Of a DNA stretch of 64,000 nucleotides, positions 38,615-46,314 are shown piece after piece; position 1 is the first letter of the stretch; each line of letters opens with the position of its first letter. Below the pieces are notes generated by a model. The model did not search any database and was not told where the DNA came from. It saw nothing but the letters and a program-made list of their open reading frames with translations. A program made the position numbers and the translations under genes. The stretch comes from an uncultured Chlorobiaceae bacterium (GTDB lineage: Bacteria > Bacteroidota > Chlorobiia > Chlorobiales > Chlorobiaceae), in assembly GCA_903836465.1 (NCBI GenBank), contig CAILRB010000096.1, positions 1 through 64,000 of the forward strand, given 5' to 3'.

Positions 38615-39367
38615 ATGTCAGGACATAGCAAATGGGCAACGATCAAGAGAAAAAAGGCGGTAACTGATCAGAAACGCGGCAGTTTGTTCACTAAACTGGT
38701 TAAGGAGATTACGATTGCAGCTAAAATGGGAGGAGGTGATCCCTCCGGTAATCCCCGGCTCAGGTTGGCAATCGATACGGCAAGAGATAACTCCATGCCG
38801 ATGGATAATATTCAACGTGCGGTTAAAAAGGGAACGGGAGAACTGGAGGGTGTCATCTGGGATGAAATTACGTATGAAGGGTATGGCCCCGCAGGGATTG
38901 CCCTTATTATTGAGACCGCAACCGACAACCGTAACAGGACCGTTGCTGATCTCCGTCATATTATGAGTCGCAATAATGGTTCGCTTGGTGAAAGTGGCAG
39001 TGTGAGCTGGATGTTTCAGCGGAAGGGCTCCCTTGAAGTCTCCAGATCGGCAGCCAGTGAGGATCTTCTGATGGAGCTGCTTTTGGATGCCGGCCTTGAA
39101 GATCTCAACAGTGATGATGAGAACTATTTTAATGTCATTACTGATGTAAAGGATCTGGAATCGGCCAAAAAAGCGCTTGAATCGGCCGGTATCGCTTATG
39201 AGAATGCAAAAATTGATCTGGTACCGGAGAATTATATTGAGCTTGAAGCGGAGGATGCACGGAAAGTGATCAAGCTGATAGACGCGCTTGAGAGTAATGA
39301 TGATGTACAGGCGGTCTACAGTAATATGGAGATCAGTGAAAGTGCCATGAACAGCTTAAACGAATAG
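38615..39367 (+). CDS. YebC/PmpR family regulatory or translation-accessory protein
   Basis: 250-residue YebC/TACO1 protein with the invariant start [15 protein letters not shown], then [20 protein letters not shown] and [16 protein letters not shown]. Members have been described as DNA-binding regulators and more recently as ribosome-associated factors that help translate proline-rich stretches. It lies three bases before ruvC in the conserved yebC-ruvC order. Confidence 0.95.
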   Translation: MSGHSKWATIKRKKAVTDQKRGSLFTKLVKEITIAAKMGGGDPSGNPRLRLAIDTARDNSMPMDNIQRAVKKGTGELEGVIWDEITYEGYGPAGIALIIETATDNRNRTVADLRHIMSRNNGSLGESGSVSWMFQRKGSLEVSRSAASEDLLMELLLDAGLEDLNSDDENYFNVITDVKDLESAKKALESAGIAYENAKIDLVPENYIELEAEDARKVIKLIDALESNDDVQAVYSNMEISESAMNSLNE

Positions 39368-39370
39368 AGC

Positions 39371-39934
39371 ATGGTTGTTCTCGGGGTTGATCCCGGAAGC
39401 CTGAATACCGGCTATGGCGTGGTTCATTGCGATTCCGGAAAGGTCTCTGTACTGGTGTGTGGTCTGATTAGGCTTCATCCCGGCCTTGGCCATCCGGAGC
39501 GAATAGGTGAAATATGCCGTGAACTTGAACAAGTGATTGTTGACTTCAAGCCTGACCGGCTTGCCCTTGAAACTGCTTTTTTAAGCAGAAATGTACAGTC
39601 GGCCCTGAAGCTCGGACAGGTTCGGGGTGCGGTTATTGCGCTTGCAATGAACAAACACCTTGTCCTTCATGAGTATGCGCCCCGAGAGGTAAAATCGGCG
39701 ATAACAGGGAAGGGTGCGGCCAGCAAGGATCAGGTTGCGTTTATGGTTGCAAGGATGCTTGGTCTTGGTGCGGTTCCTGAACCTTATGATGTAACCGATG
39801 CGCTGGGCATAGCGTTGTGTGATTTGCTCAGAGGCGAAAGTCGGGAGCCTTTTTTGCCCGTAGGGAAAGCCCGCAAAGGAGGCAGGAGCTGGTCAAAGTT
39901 TGTCCACGCATCCCCCGATATGGTCATTCAGTAG
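39371..39934 (+). CDS. ruvC: Holliday junction resolvase RuvC
   Basis: Endonuclease that resolves four-way junctions with RuvAB. 187 residues with an RNase H-like fold. The catalytic acids are visible: Asp in [13 protein letters not shown] (about 7), Glu in [11 protein letters not shown] (about 69) and the Asp pair in [16 protein letters not shown] (about 142). An extended basic tail ([12 protein letters not shown]) follows. It sits three bases behind yebC. Confidence 0.96.
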   Translation: MVVLGVDPGSLNTGYGVVHCDSGKVSVLVCGLIRLHPGLGHPERIGEICRELEQVIVDFKPDRLALETAFLSRNVQSALKLGQVRGAVIALAMNKHLVLHEYAPREVKSAITGKGAASKDQVAFMVARMLGLGAVPEPYDVTDALGIALCDLLRGESREPFLPVGKARKGGRSWSKFVHASPDMVIQ

Positions 39935-40006
39935 CTTTTGACAACGTCGTGCGTCATGGTTATCTTTTACAATGAGCTGATATGACTCAATAATAAATTC
40001 ATCACT

Positions 40007-40561
40007 GTGGAAGGTCGTATCTTTAATTTGCCGAATTCTCTCAGCTTCCTGAGAATAATATTGATACCCTGGTTTCTCTATTATTTTCATACAGGCCATC
40101 TCAAAACAGCCATGGCTATCATGATTGTGGCTGTTCTGACCGACTGGTTTGATGGTCAGACGGCACGATGGACTAATGAGGTCTCTGAAATGGGAAAAAT
40201 TCTTGATCCCCTTGCCGACAAGCTTTGTCTGGCCAGCGTGGCAGTTTATTTTCTATGGATTGGTGAGTTGCCCTTGTGGTTTGTGCTCTTTGCCGTGATC
40301 AGGGATATCATGATTTTTATCGGCGCCGGGTATGTGAAATTCCGTCATTCAGTGGTTACGACATCCCTCTGGCCGGGCAAATGGGCTGTAGGCTTTGTTT
40401 CCATGATGTTTATCGTCATGGTCTGGCCACATCCTATTTTCAGGCACTATCCCTTGAAAGAGTTTTTTTTAATCCTCTCGACGGTTATGCTTCTGTATTC
40501 TTTTGTGTTGTATTGTGTCAGATTTTACAGAATTCACAAAGGGTGGGATTACAGTGGATGA
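40007..40561 (+). CDS. pgsA: CDP-alcohol phosphatidyltransferase, probably phosphatidylglycerophosphate synthase
   Basis: 184-residue membrane enzyme with about five hydrophobic segments and the complete CDP-alcohol motif DGx2ARx8Gx3Dx3D in DWFDGQTARW..GKILDPLAD (about 45-72). The N-terminus NLPNSLSFLRIILIPWF is typical of PgsA, which makes phosphatidylglycerol phosphate, the precursor of the phosphatidylglycerol used in membranes. It starts at GTG 40007 and stands alone before a long convergent gap. Confidence 0.88.
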   Translation: MEGRIFNLPNSLSFLRIILIPWFLYYFHTGHLKTAMAIMIVAVLTDWFDGQTARWTNEVSEMGKILDPLADKLCLASVAVYFLWIGELPLWFVLFAVIRDIMIFIGAGYVKFRHSVVTTSLWPGKWAVGFVSMMFIVMVWPHPIFRHYPLKEFFLILSTVMLLYSFVLYCVRFYRIHKGWDYSG

Positions 40562-40906
40562 GTTTCGCTTCGAGTTACCTCCTCTTTTTGTGTCAGTTTT
40601 GTTACCCGTTAATCAGTTGTTTTTCCCTGTTTTATAGTCACGCAATTTCTGTTGTCTGGATATTGATAACTTTGTACAAGGAGAACGGATTTCCTTCCTC
40701 TGTTATGTTTAATTACTTTTTTATATGGAGTTATCAGCATTAACACACTTTATGCGCCTGAATAATAAATGTTGACAACTTGTTGACAAGGTGTTGAAAG
40801 ACAATCCTTTGCTTCTTGGGCAGTCGGCTTGTACTGATTGTCATCAGCGGGATACAGCCCAGCTTTTGAGTGCAGGGCGTTCCCCGATTTTCTGTGTGTA
40901 TGCGCT
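40562..40906. other. 345-base AT-rich convergent intergenic region
   Basis: Lies between the stops of pgsA and lpxC/fabZ. No ORF here has a ribosome site or recognisable product. It contains an 11-base-phased GTTGA repeat (40771-40803) and no clear hairpin terminator. Confidence 0.6.
40771..40803. repeat. Three 11-bp direct repeats (GTTGACA-type)
   Basis: GTTGACAACTT, GTTGACAAGGT and GTTGAAAGACA follow each other without gaps, i.e. in phase with one DNA turn. The centre also forms the palindrome CTTGT-TG-ACAAG (40779-40790). The layout is like an iteron or a multi-site operator, but it lies between two convergent genes. Confidence 0.5.
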
Positions 40907-42310
40907 TTATTTGTTTTTTGGTGCAACTGTAGCCATAAGGGAGGCTTCGCAGACCAGTTCACCCCGTACGTATGCTTTTGCGTCGAACTGACAGACGTTT
41001 CTGCGCTTGTTGGTTATGATCGCTTCAATGACAAGCGTGTCGCCCGGAAGTACTGGCTTGCGGAAGCGGGCCTTGTCGATACCCATAAAGTAGACGACAC
41101 TCTCCTTGATATTATCGTTACCGTTGAGCATCATGATGCCACCAGTCTGGGCCATGGCTTCAAGAATGAGAACGCCCGGCATAATGGGATTTCCCGGGAA
41201 ATGACCCTGGAAAAATGGTTCGTTTATGGTGACGTTTTTGATTGATACAATTTTTTCGTCAAGCTTGAACTCAACAATCTTGTCGATCAACAGGAATGGA
41301 TAGCGGTGGGGGAGGATATTCAGAATCGCATTGATATCAAAAATAACTCCTGCTTTTTTCTCGTGCTGGTACTGTCTGGCCAGTTTGTTGCGATCGGCGT
41401 ATTTTTTAAGATACTTTACGAATTCAACATTTGATGCATGACCGGGTCGTGCCGCAAGTACCTGTGCTTTTATCGGCATACCGAGGAGTGCAAGATCGCC
41501 AAGAAGGTCGAGCAGCTTATGGCGTGCAGGCTCGTTATGGAAGCGCAGTTCCCGGTTGTTGAGAATACCGTTTGCACCAATCACAAGATTCTCTGATTTT
41601 AAACCAAGTTTTTTACCAAGGTCTTCGAGTTCCCCCTTTCTCATGCTTTTATCGATAATGACAATAGCATTGTCTACATCGCCACCCTTGATGATACCCT
41701 GATTTGCAAGGGCTTCTACTTCACTGAGGAAACAAAATGTTCTGGATGATGAAAACTCCTTGAAAAATTCCTTTTCCAGGTCAAAAAGCCCTGAGTGCTG
41801 CGAGCCAAGTGCGGGGTTTTTGTAATCCACCATGACTGTTGTTCTGAAGCTGTCGAGCGGCAGTGCCACAATATCAACACTGTTTTTAGAATCGTGGTAT
41901 TCAATGGTTTCATCAATGACCAGGTAATTTTTTGGCTCATCCTGTTCCTGAAAACCTGCTTCCAGCAGCACTTCGGCAAAGGGGTGCGCGCTTCCGTCCA
42001 TAACCGGAGGTTCAGGGCCGCTCATCTCTATGCTGCAGTTATCGATCTGAAGACCGTACAGAGCAGCAAGAACATGTTCAGTTGTATGAACCTTTATACC
42101 GTTGAGTCCAATGGTTGTACCCCGCAACACATCAACCACATTTTCAATCAGAGCTGGTATTTCCGGGCAATCTTCAATATCGGTTCGAATAAAACGGTAA
42201 CCATAGTTTACTGGCGCAGGTTTGAAGGTAATCATACATTTTTCGCCGGTATGCAGTCCGGTACCGCAGAGGGAGGCCTCTTTTTGAATGGTGCGCTGAT
42301 GAATAAGCAT
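40907..42310 (-). CDS. lpxC/fabZ: Fused LpxC/FabZ: UDP-3-O-acyl-GlcNAc deacetylase and hydroxyacyl-ACP dehydratase
   Basis: 467-residue fusion. The N-terminal part (about 1-290) is LpxC, the committed zinc deacetylase of lipid A synthesis, with HTTEHVLAALYG (about 73) and the second zinc/catalytic block RHKLLDLLGD (about 262). The C-terminal part (about 325-467) is FabZ, with catalytic His in LPHRYPFLLID and Glu in GVLILEAMAQTGG. This fusion is known in Bacteroidetes and Chlorobi and couples hydroxyacyl-ACP supply between lipid A and fatty acid synthesis. I chose ATG 42310 (MLIHQRTIQKEASLCGTG) because it matches the family start; the frame extends 17 codons upstream. Confidence 0.95.
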   Translation of the reverse strand: MLIHQRTIQKEASLCGTGLHTGEKCMITFKPAPVNYGYRFIRTDIEDCPEIPALIENVVDVLRGTTIGLNGIKVHTTEHVLAALYGLQIDNCSIEMSGPEPPVMDGSAHPFAEVLLEAGFQEQDEPKNYLVIDETIEYHDSKNSVDIVALPLDSFRTTVMVDYKNPALGSQHSGLFDLEKEFFKEFSSSRTFCFLSEVEALANQGIIKGGDVDNAIVIIDKSMRKGELEDLGKKLGLKSENLVIGANGILNNRELRFHNEPARHKLLDLLGDLALLGMPIKAQVLAARPGHASNVEFVKYLKKYADRNKLARQYQHEKKAGVIFDINAILNILPHRYPFLLIDKIVEFKLDEKIVSIKNVTINEPFFQGHFPGNPIMPGVLILEAMAQTGGIMMLNGNDNIKESVVYFMGIDKARFRKPVLPGDTLVIEAIITNKRRNVCQFDAKAYVRGELVCEASLMATVAPKNK

Positions 42311-42442
42311 GATGTTATTGTTAGCTCCTGACCGGTGAAGCGGGGCAGGAAATGGAGACAAATCGGAGATAATAAATACTTTGAAAGATTAAGATAGTAA
42401 AAATTTCCTCTGCAACTCAGCAGCATAGACGAACTACTTCTG

Positions 42443-43258
42443 TCAATGATTATGCTGTAAAGGGGTGAAGTGTTTTAATGCTTTTTCGAGAAGGAGTTTA
42501 TGGGTTATGTGGTTGCCTGCGATGATGCTTTGCCCTTTAATGACATCGGTATCTCCGCTAAAGTTTGTGACTGTTCCTCCAGCTTCCCTCACCAGCAGAA
42601 CGCCAGCAGCAAAATCCCATGGAAAGAGCTTGTATTCCCAGAAGCCATCGAAGCGTCCGCATGCTGTATACGCTAGATCTATGGCTGCAGAGCCTGCACG
42701 ACGGATACCGGCAGAATCGTGAATGACATCCCGAAGCATACCAATGGTGGAGTCGAGGTAATGGTACTCGCTGAATGGAAGACCGGTTGCCATAAGGTAA
42801 CTCTCCTTGTCCGTGCGGTTGGATATTGTTATCTGTTTTCCGTTCAGGTAAGCTCCGCGATCACGCTCTGCGGTAAAAAGCTCATTCAAAACAGGCTGAT
42901 AAACAACGCCGGTGAGCAGCTCATTCTTGCTGTTTTGCAGCGCAATGCTTACCGAAAAGACAGGAAAAGAGTGAATAAAGTTAAGTGTGCCGTCAAGAGG
43001 ATCGACAATCCATGTTCTTCCTGAAGTTCCCTTGATGACGGTTCCCTCTTCGCAGAGCAGACTGTCATCCGGAAAACTTTCAGAAAGAATTGAGCTTATA
43101 GCGGCTTCACAGGCCTTGTCAACGTCAGTCACAAAATCCTTGAAATCTTTTGCCCGGATTTCAAGATGAGAGAGTTCTCCGTATTTTTCAAGGGTTATTG
43201 TTCCTGCAGCGCGAGCTGCTCTGATTGCTGCGTGCAGCTCATTGCTGATATTTTCCAT
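42443..43258 (-). CDS. suhB: Inositol monophosphatase family protein
   Basis: 271-residue Mg-dependent phosphatase of the IMPase/SuhB family. Metal site motifs: ESFPDDSLLCEEGT (about 58), WIVDPLDGTLNFIHSFP (about 82) and WDFAAGVLLVREAGG (about 213). In other bacteria SuhB hydrolyses inositol-1-phosphate and also joins rRNA antitermination complexes; which role applies is not shown. Monocistronic, with an 80-base gap to lpxC/fabZ downstream. Confidence 0.9.
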   Translation of the reverse strand: MENISNELHAAIRAARAAGTITLEKYGELSHLEIRAKDFKDFVTDVDKACEAAISSILSESFPDDSLLCEEGTVIKGTSGRTWIVDPLDGTLNFIHSFPVFSVSIALQNSKNELLTGVVYQPVLNELFTAERDRGAYLNGKQITISNRTDKESYLMATGLPFSEYHYLDSTIGMLRDVIHDSAGIRRAGSAAIDLAYTACGRFDGFWEYKLFPWDFAAGVLLVREAGGTVTNFSGDTDVIKGQSIIAGNHITHKLLLEKALKHFTPLQHNH

Positions 43259-43307
43259 GTAACCGTCAAGATTGAAATTTAAATGGCGGTTAATATAACA
43301 TTTCTTT

Positions 43308-43323
43308 TTCCTGAAAACAGGAA
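43308..43323. other. Hairpin in the suhB / tspO divergent region
   Basis: TTCCTG-AAAA-CAGGAA, six pairs with a tetraloop, 50 bases upstream of suhB. A 15-bp palindrome (TTTTATA-T-TATAAAA, 43417-43431) lies nearer tspO and may include its -10 region. Regulatory roles are unproven. Confidence 0.35.
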
Positions 43324-43452
43324 GAGCGATGAGGGTGAGAGTGCACCAGGGTTCATAAATTTCAATGATCTCCTGCCGTTGCGGGAATTAACAACAAGCG
43401 GTATGTGTTTTCTTATTTTTATATTATAAAAGGCGTTATAACTTAATTCAAA

Positions 43453-43935
43453 ATGGTGATGAAATTCAATATTCCAAGGTTGGCACTCTGTATTGGTTTG
43501 TGTTTTGTGTTTGCATACGCAGGCAGCACTTTTACGCCTGTACCGGGTTCAGAGTGGTATTATTCGGTACTTCGTAAACCATCATGGAATCCACCTGACT
43601 GGCTGTTTCCTCCAGCCTGGACTCTCTTATTCCTTCTGATGGGTATTGCGCTTTCTCTTGTCGTTGAACAGTGGGGTGAAAAAAAACAGATACAGGGAGC
43701 TCTTGTTGTTTTTGGTGTGCAGCTTTTGCTCAACCTTGCCTGGTCAGCCTCTTTTTTCGGACTTCACTCCCCTCTTCTTGCTTTGGCAGTGATTGTTCTG
43801 CTCTGGCTTGCCATTGTTGTTTCTATCGTCAAATTCATGGCCGTCTCGCCGGTTGCGGGGTATCTGCTGATTCCCTATCTCTTATGGGTAAGTTTTGCTT
43901 CGTACCTTAATTTTACAATATGGCAACTCAATTAA
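43453..43935 (+). CDS. tspO: TspO/MBR family tryptophan-rich membrane protein
   Basis: 160-residue protein with five hydrophobic helices and the family's aromatic pattern: FTPVPGSEWYYSVLRKPSWN (about 27-46), PPDWLFPPAWTLLFLLMGIA (about 48) and LNLAWSASFFGLHSPLLAL (about 97). TspO binds porphyrins and tetrapyrrole intermediates; in Rhodobacter it acts as an oxygen-dependent regulator of photosynthesis genes. In a bacteriochlorophyll maker such a role is plausible but inferred. ATG 43453 or 43459 could be the start. Confidence 0.93.
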   Translation: MVMKFNIPRLALCIGLCFVFAYAGSTFTPVPGSEWYYSVLRKPSWNPPDWLFPPAWTLLFLLMGIALSLVVEQWGEKKQIQGALVVFGVQLLLNLAWSASFFGLHSPLLALAVIVLLWLAIVVSIVKFMAVSPVAGYLLIPYLLWVSFASYLNFTIWQLN

Positions 43936-44004
43936 TCAGGTAATATCTGCTGCGATCTTATTTTCGCACAACCACAACCAATATATCACTCCACCGCATC
44001 CGGT

Positions 44005-44035
44005 CACTGAGTAGCGCGAAGCGCGTATCGAAGTG
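44005..44035. repeat. REP-like imperfect inverted repeat
   Basis: Inner GCGC-GAA-GCGC flanked by outer CACT and AGTG arms, 17 bases from a long terminator hairpin. It resembles short dispersed intergenic repeats seen in many bacterial genomes; only one copy is visible in this window. Confidence 0.5.
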
Positions 44036-44051
44036 CTGGAGTCGGTGAGGT

Positions 44052-44105
44052 AAAGCACAAAAACAAAAAGCGCAGTATCGACTGCGCTTTTTGTTTTTGT
44101 GCTTT
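44052..44105 (-). terminator. Terminator of acsA: perfect 25-bp hairpin
   Basis: 25 uninterrupted pairs (AAAGCAC..GCGCAGT with ACTGCGC..GTGCTTT) around an ATCG loop, with A/T-rich arms giving a U tract in either direction. It begins 19 bases past the acsA stop. The stem is much longer than the usual 8-12 bp. Confidence 0.9.
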
Positions 44106-44123
44106 CTGTTACAAGAGAGAGGT

Positions 44124-46136
44124 TTAGTCACTCTCCTGGTCACGCAGGTTCTCAAGAACACCGAAATCTTCAAGCGTGGTGACATCTCCCTTGATCTCAT
44201 TGCTTGTGGCAAGTTCGCGAAGGAGACGGCGCATGATTTTGCCGCTACGGGTTTTTGGAAGACCTTTGGCCCATCTGATTTCGTCAGGCTTGGCAATGGG
44301 ACCGATCTCTTTGGCAACGTGGTTGCGCAAAGCTTCACGGAGTGTCATATCGCCGACATACTCATCTTTCAGGGTAACAAAGGCGACAAGGGCATTACCT
44401 TTCAGCTCATCAGGACGGCTGACAACGGCTGCTTCTGCAACTGCTTCGTGCGATACCAGTGCGCTTTCGACCTCGCTGGTGCCAAGGCGGTGACCTGAAA
44501 CGTTGACCACATCATCAACGCGTCCCATGATCCAGATATAGCCGTCCTCATCTTTGCGGGCGCCATCACCGGTAAAGTACATGCCAGCGAAGTCTGACCA
44601 GTAGGTTTTTTCGTAGCGTTCGTTATCGCCATAGATGGTACGGAGCATTGACGGCCATGGTTTTTTGATAACAAGGTATCCGCCTTCATTGGCTACGCAC
44701 GGTGTGCCATCCTTGTGGACCACATCGACTGCGATGCCAGGGAGCGGACGGGTAGCTGTGCCGGGTTTGGTCGGGGTCGCACCTGGAAGAGGGGAGACCA
44801 TGATGCCGCCGGTCTCTGTCTGCCACCAGGTGTCGACAATAGGACATTTTTCCTGTCCGACTACCTTGTGATACCACATCCATACATCAGGGTTGATTGG
44901 CTCGCCTACGCTGCCGAGAAGGCGAAGTGAACTGAGGTTGTGTTTGGTGACCCACTCATTTCCTGCGCGGATAAAGGCGCGGATTGCCGTAGGTGCGGTA
45001 TAGAATATGGTGACTTTATGACGGTTGATAATATCCCAGAAGCGATCCCACTGAGGATAGTTTGGAGCGCCTTCGTACATGAGCATGGTTGCGCCGCAGA
45101 GCAGAGGACCGTAAGCCATGTAGGTGTGTCCGGTAATCCACCCGACATCGGCGGTACAGAAATAGATATCCTCATCCTTGATGTCAAAAACGTATTTGAA
45201 CGAGCTGGCAGCGTGAACCATGTAGCCAGCGGTGGTGTGCAGGATACCTTTTGGCTTGCCGGTTGATCCGCTGGTATAGAGTACGAAGAGTGGATGTTCT
45301 GCATCGAGTTCTGCCGGTTCGCATTCATCAGCGGCAAGGCCCATAAGATCGTGCCACCAATGGTCCATCCCGTTATGCATGTGTACCTCTTCGTTGGTGA
45401 CCTTCAGGGTGATGACACTACGAATCGAAGGGGTATTGACGATCGCTTCGTCAACAATATTTTTCAGGTTGATGGAGCCGCCACGACGTCTGGTTCCATC
45501 TGCGCAGATAACCATCTTGGCACGTGAGTCATTGACGCGTTCGGTAATGGCGTGTGCAGAGAAGCCCGCAAAAATAACATTATGGACTGCTCCAACACGT
45601 GCACAGGCGAGAACGGCTATAATCAGTTCAGGAACCATTCCCATATAAATTGCAACCCTGTCACCAGGCTTGATGCCGGCGATTTTCAGCACGTTCGCAA
45701 ACTTGCTGACCTGGCGGTGCAGTTCACCGTAGGTCAGAACCCGCTCATCTCCCTCTTCGCCTTCCCAGATAATGGCTGCTTTGTTTTTTCTCCAACTGTT
45801 GACATGGACATCGAGAGCGTTGTAACAGATATTGGTTTTCCCGCCTTTAAACCATTTTGCGTAGGGAGAATTCCACTCCAGAACGCAATCCCATTTCTTG
45901 AACCAGTGAAACTTTTCAGCAATTCCTCCCCAGTAAGCATCAGGATCTGCTTCAGCGGCAGCATAGAGTTTCTCATAGTCTGCCATGGAGGAAACATGGG
46001 CATTGAGTGCAAAATCGGCCGGAGGTGGAAATTTCCGTTTTTCAGACATAACAGAGCTGATTGATACTTCGGCAGTAGAGGAGGCCGCGGTCTGCTGTGT
46101 GTTGGAGGTTGTTTCGTCTGTAGCCATGGATACCAT
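44124..46136 (-). CDS. acsA: Acetyl-CoA synthetase
   Basis: Activates acetate to acetyl-CoA through acetyl-AMP. 670 residues of the ANL superfamily: P-loop-like VLYTSGSTGKPKGILHTT (about 285), WWQTETGG (about 430), YFTGDGARKDEDGYIW (about 535) and the C-terminal lysine motif PKTRSGKIMRR (about 627), the residue subject to acetylation in other bacteria. An N-terminal Ser/Thr-rich stretch of about 30 residues precedes the conserved start; ATG 46127 is an alternative. In green sulfur bacteria it allows acetate assimilation alongside reductive-TCA CO2 fixation. It is preceded by leuS on the same strand. Confidence 0.96.
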   Translation of the reverse strand: MVSMATDETTSNTQQTAASSTAEVSISSVMSEKRKFPPPADFALNAHVSSMADYEKLYAAAEADPDAYWGGIAEKFHWFKKWDCVLEWNSPYAKWFKGGKTNICYNALDVHVNSWRKNKAAIIWEGEEGDERVLTYGELHRQVSKFANVLKIAGIKPGDRVAIYMGMVPELIIAVLACARVGAVHNVIFAGFSAHAITERVNDSRAKMVICADGTRRRGGSINLKNIVDEAIVNTPSIRSVITLKVTNEEVHMHNGMDHWWHDLMGLAADECEPAELDAEHPLFVLYTSGSTGKPKGILHTTAGYMVHAASSFKYVFDIKDEDIYFCTADVGWITGHTYMAYGPLLCGATMLMYEGAPNYPQWDRFWDIINRHKVTIFYTAPTAIRAFIRAGNEWVTKHNLSSLRLLGSVGEPINPDVWMWYHKVVGQEKCPIVDTWWQTETGGIMVSPLPGATPTKPGTATRPLPGIAVDVVHKDGTPCVANEGGYLVIKKPWPSMLRTIYGDNERYEKTYWSDFAGMYFTGDGARKDEDGYIWIMGRVDDVVNVSGHRLGTSEVESALVSHEAVAEAAVVSRPDELKGNALVAFVTLKDEYVGDMTLREALRNHVAKEIGPIAKPDEIRWAKGLPKTRSGKIMRRLLRELATSNEIKGDVTTLEDFGVLENLRDQESD

Positions 46137-46271
46137 GTTTTAATGTGTTGAAAAGAAAAAGTTATCCCTTCAGAGGTATTCGGGGAGGAGAAAAATAAGT
46201 TGATAAAGCTGAGAAAAAAAGCCGGATAGAATATTTATTTAATTCCACATGAATGTTACATAAAAAAAATC

Positions 46272-46284
46272 TTGTTGACAACAA
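46272..46284. promoter_or_regulatory. TTGTTG-A-CAACAA palindrome upstream of acsA
   Basis: 13-base palindrome in the 178 bases between leuS and acsA, about 135 bases before the acsA start. It shares the 11-mer CTTGTTGACAA with 40779-40789. It may be an operator or part of the acsA promoter. Confidence 0.35.
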
Positions 46285-46314
46285 TTGTGATGCTGTAATC
46301 CTCACTCTTTGTTG

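Noticed and set aside
40560-40640. Short in-frame peptide after pgsA (about 27 codons, starting V/MDEFRFELPP)
   Set aside because: Too short, no ribosome site and no recognisable family; possibly the remnant of a lost gene but unsupported.
40735-40775. Possible dif/XerCD recombination site
   Set aside because: On the minus strand GCGCATAA and TGTTAAT resemble the dif arms, but only four bases separate them where the E. coli dif has nine between the same words, and the outer arm bases do not match.
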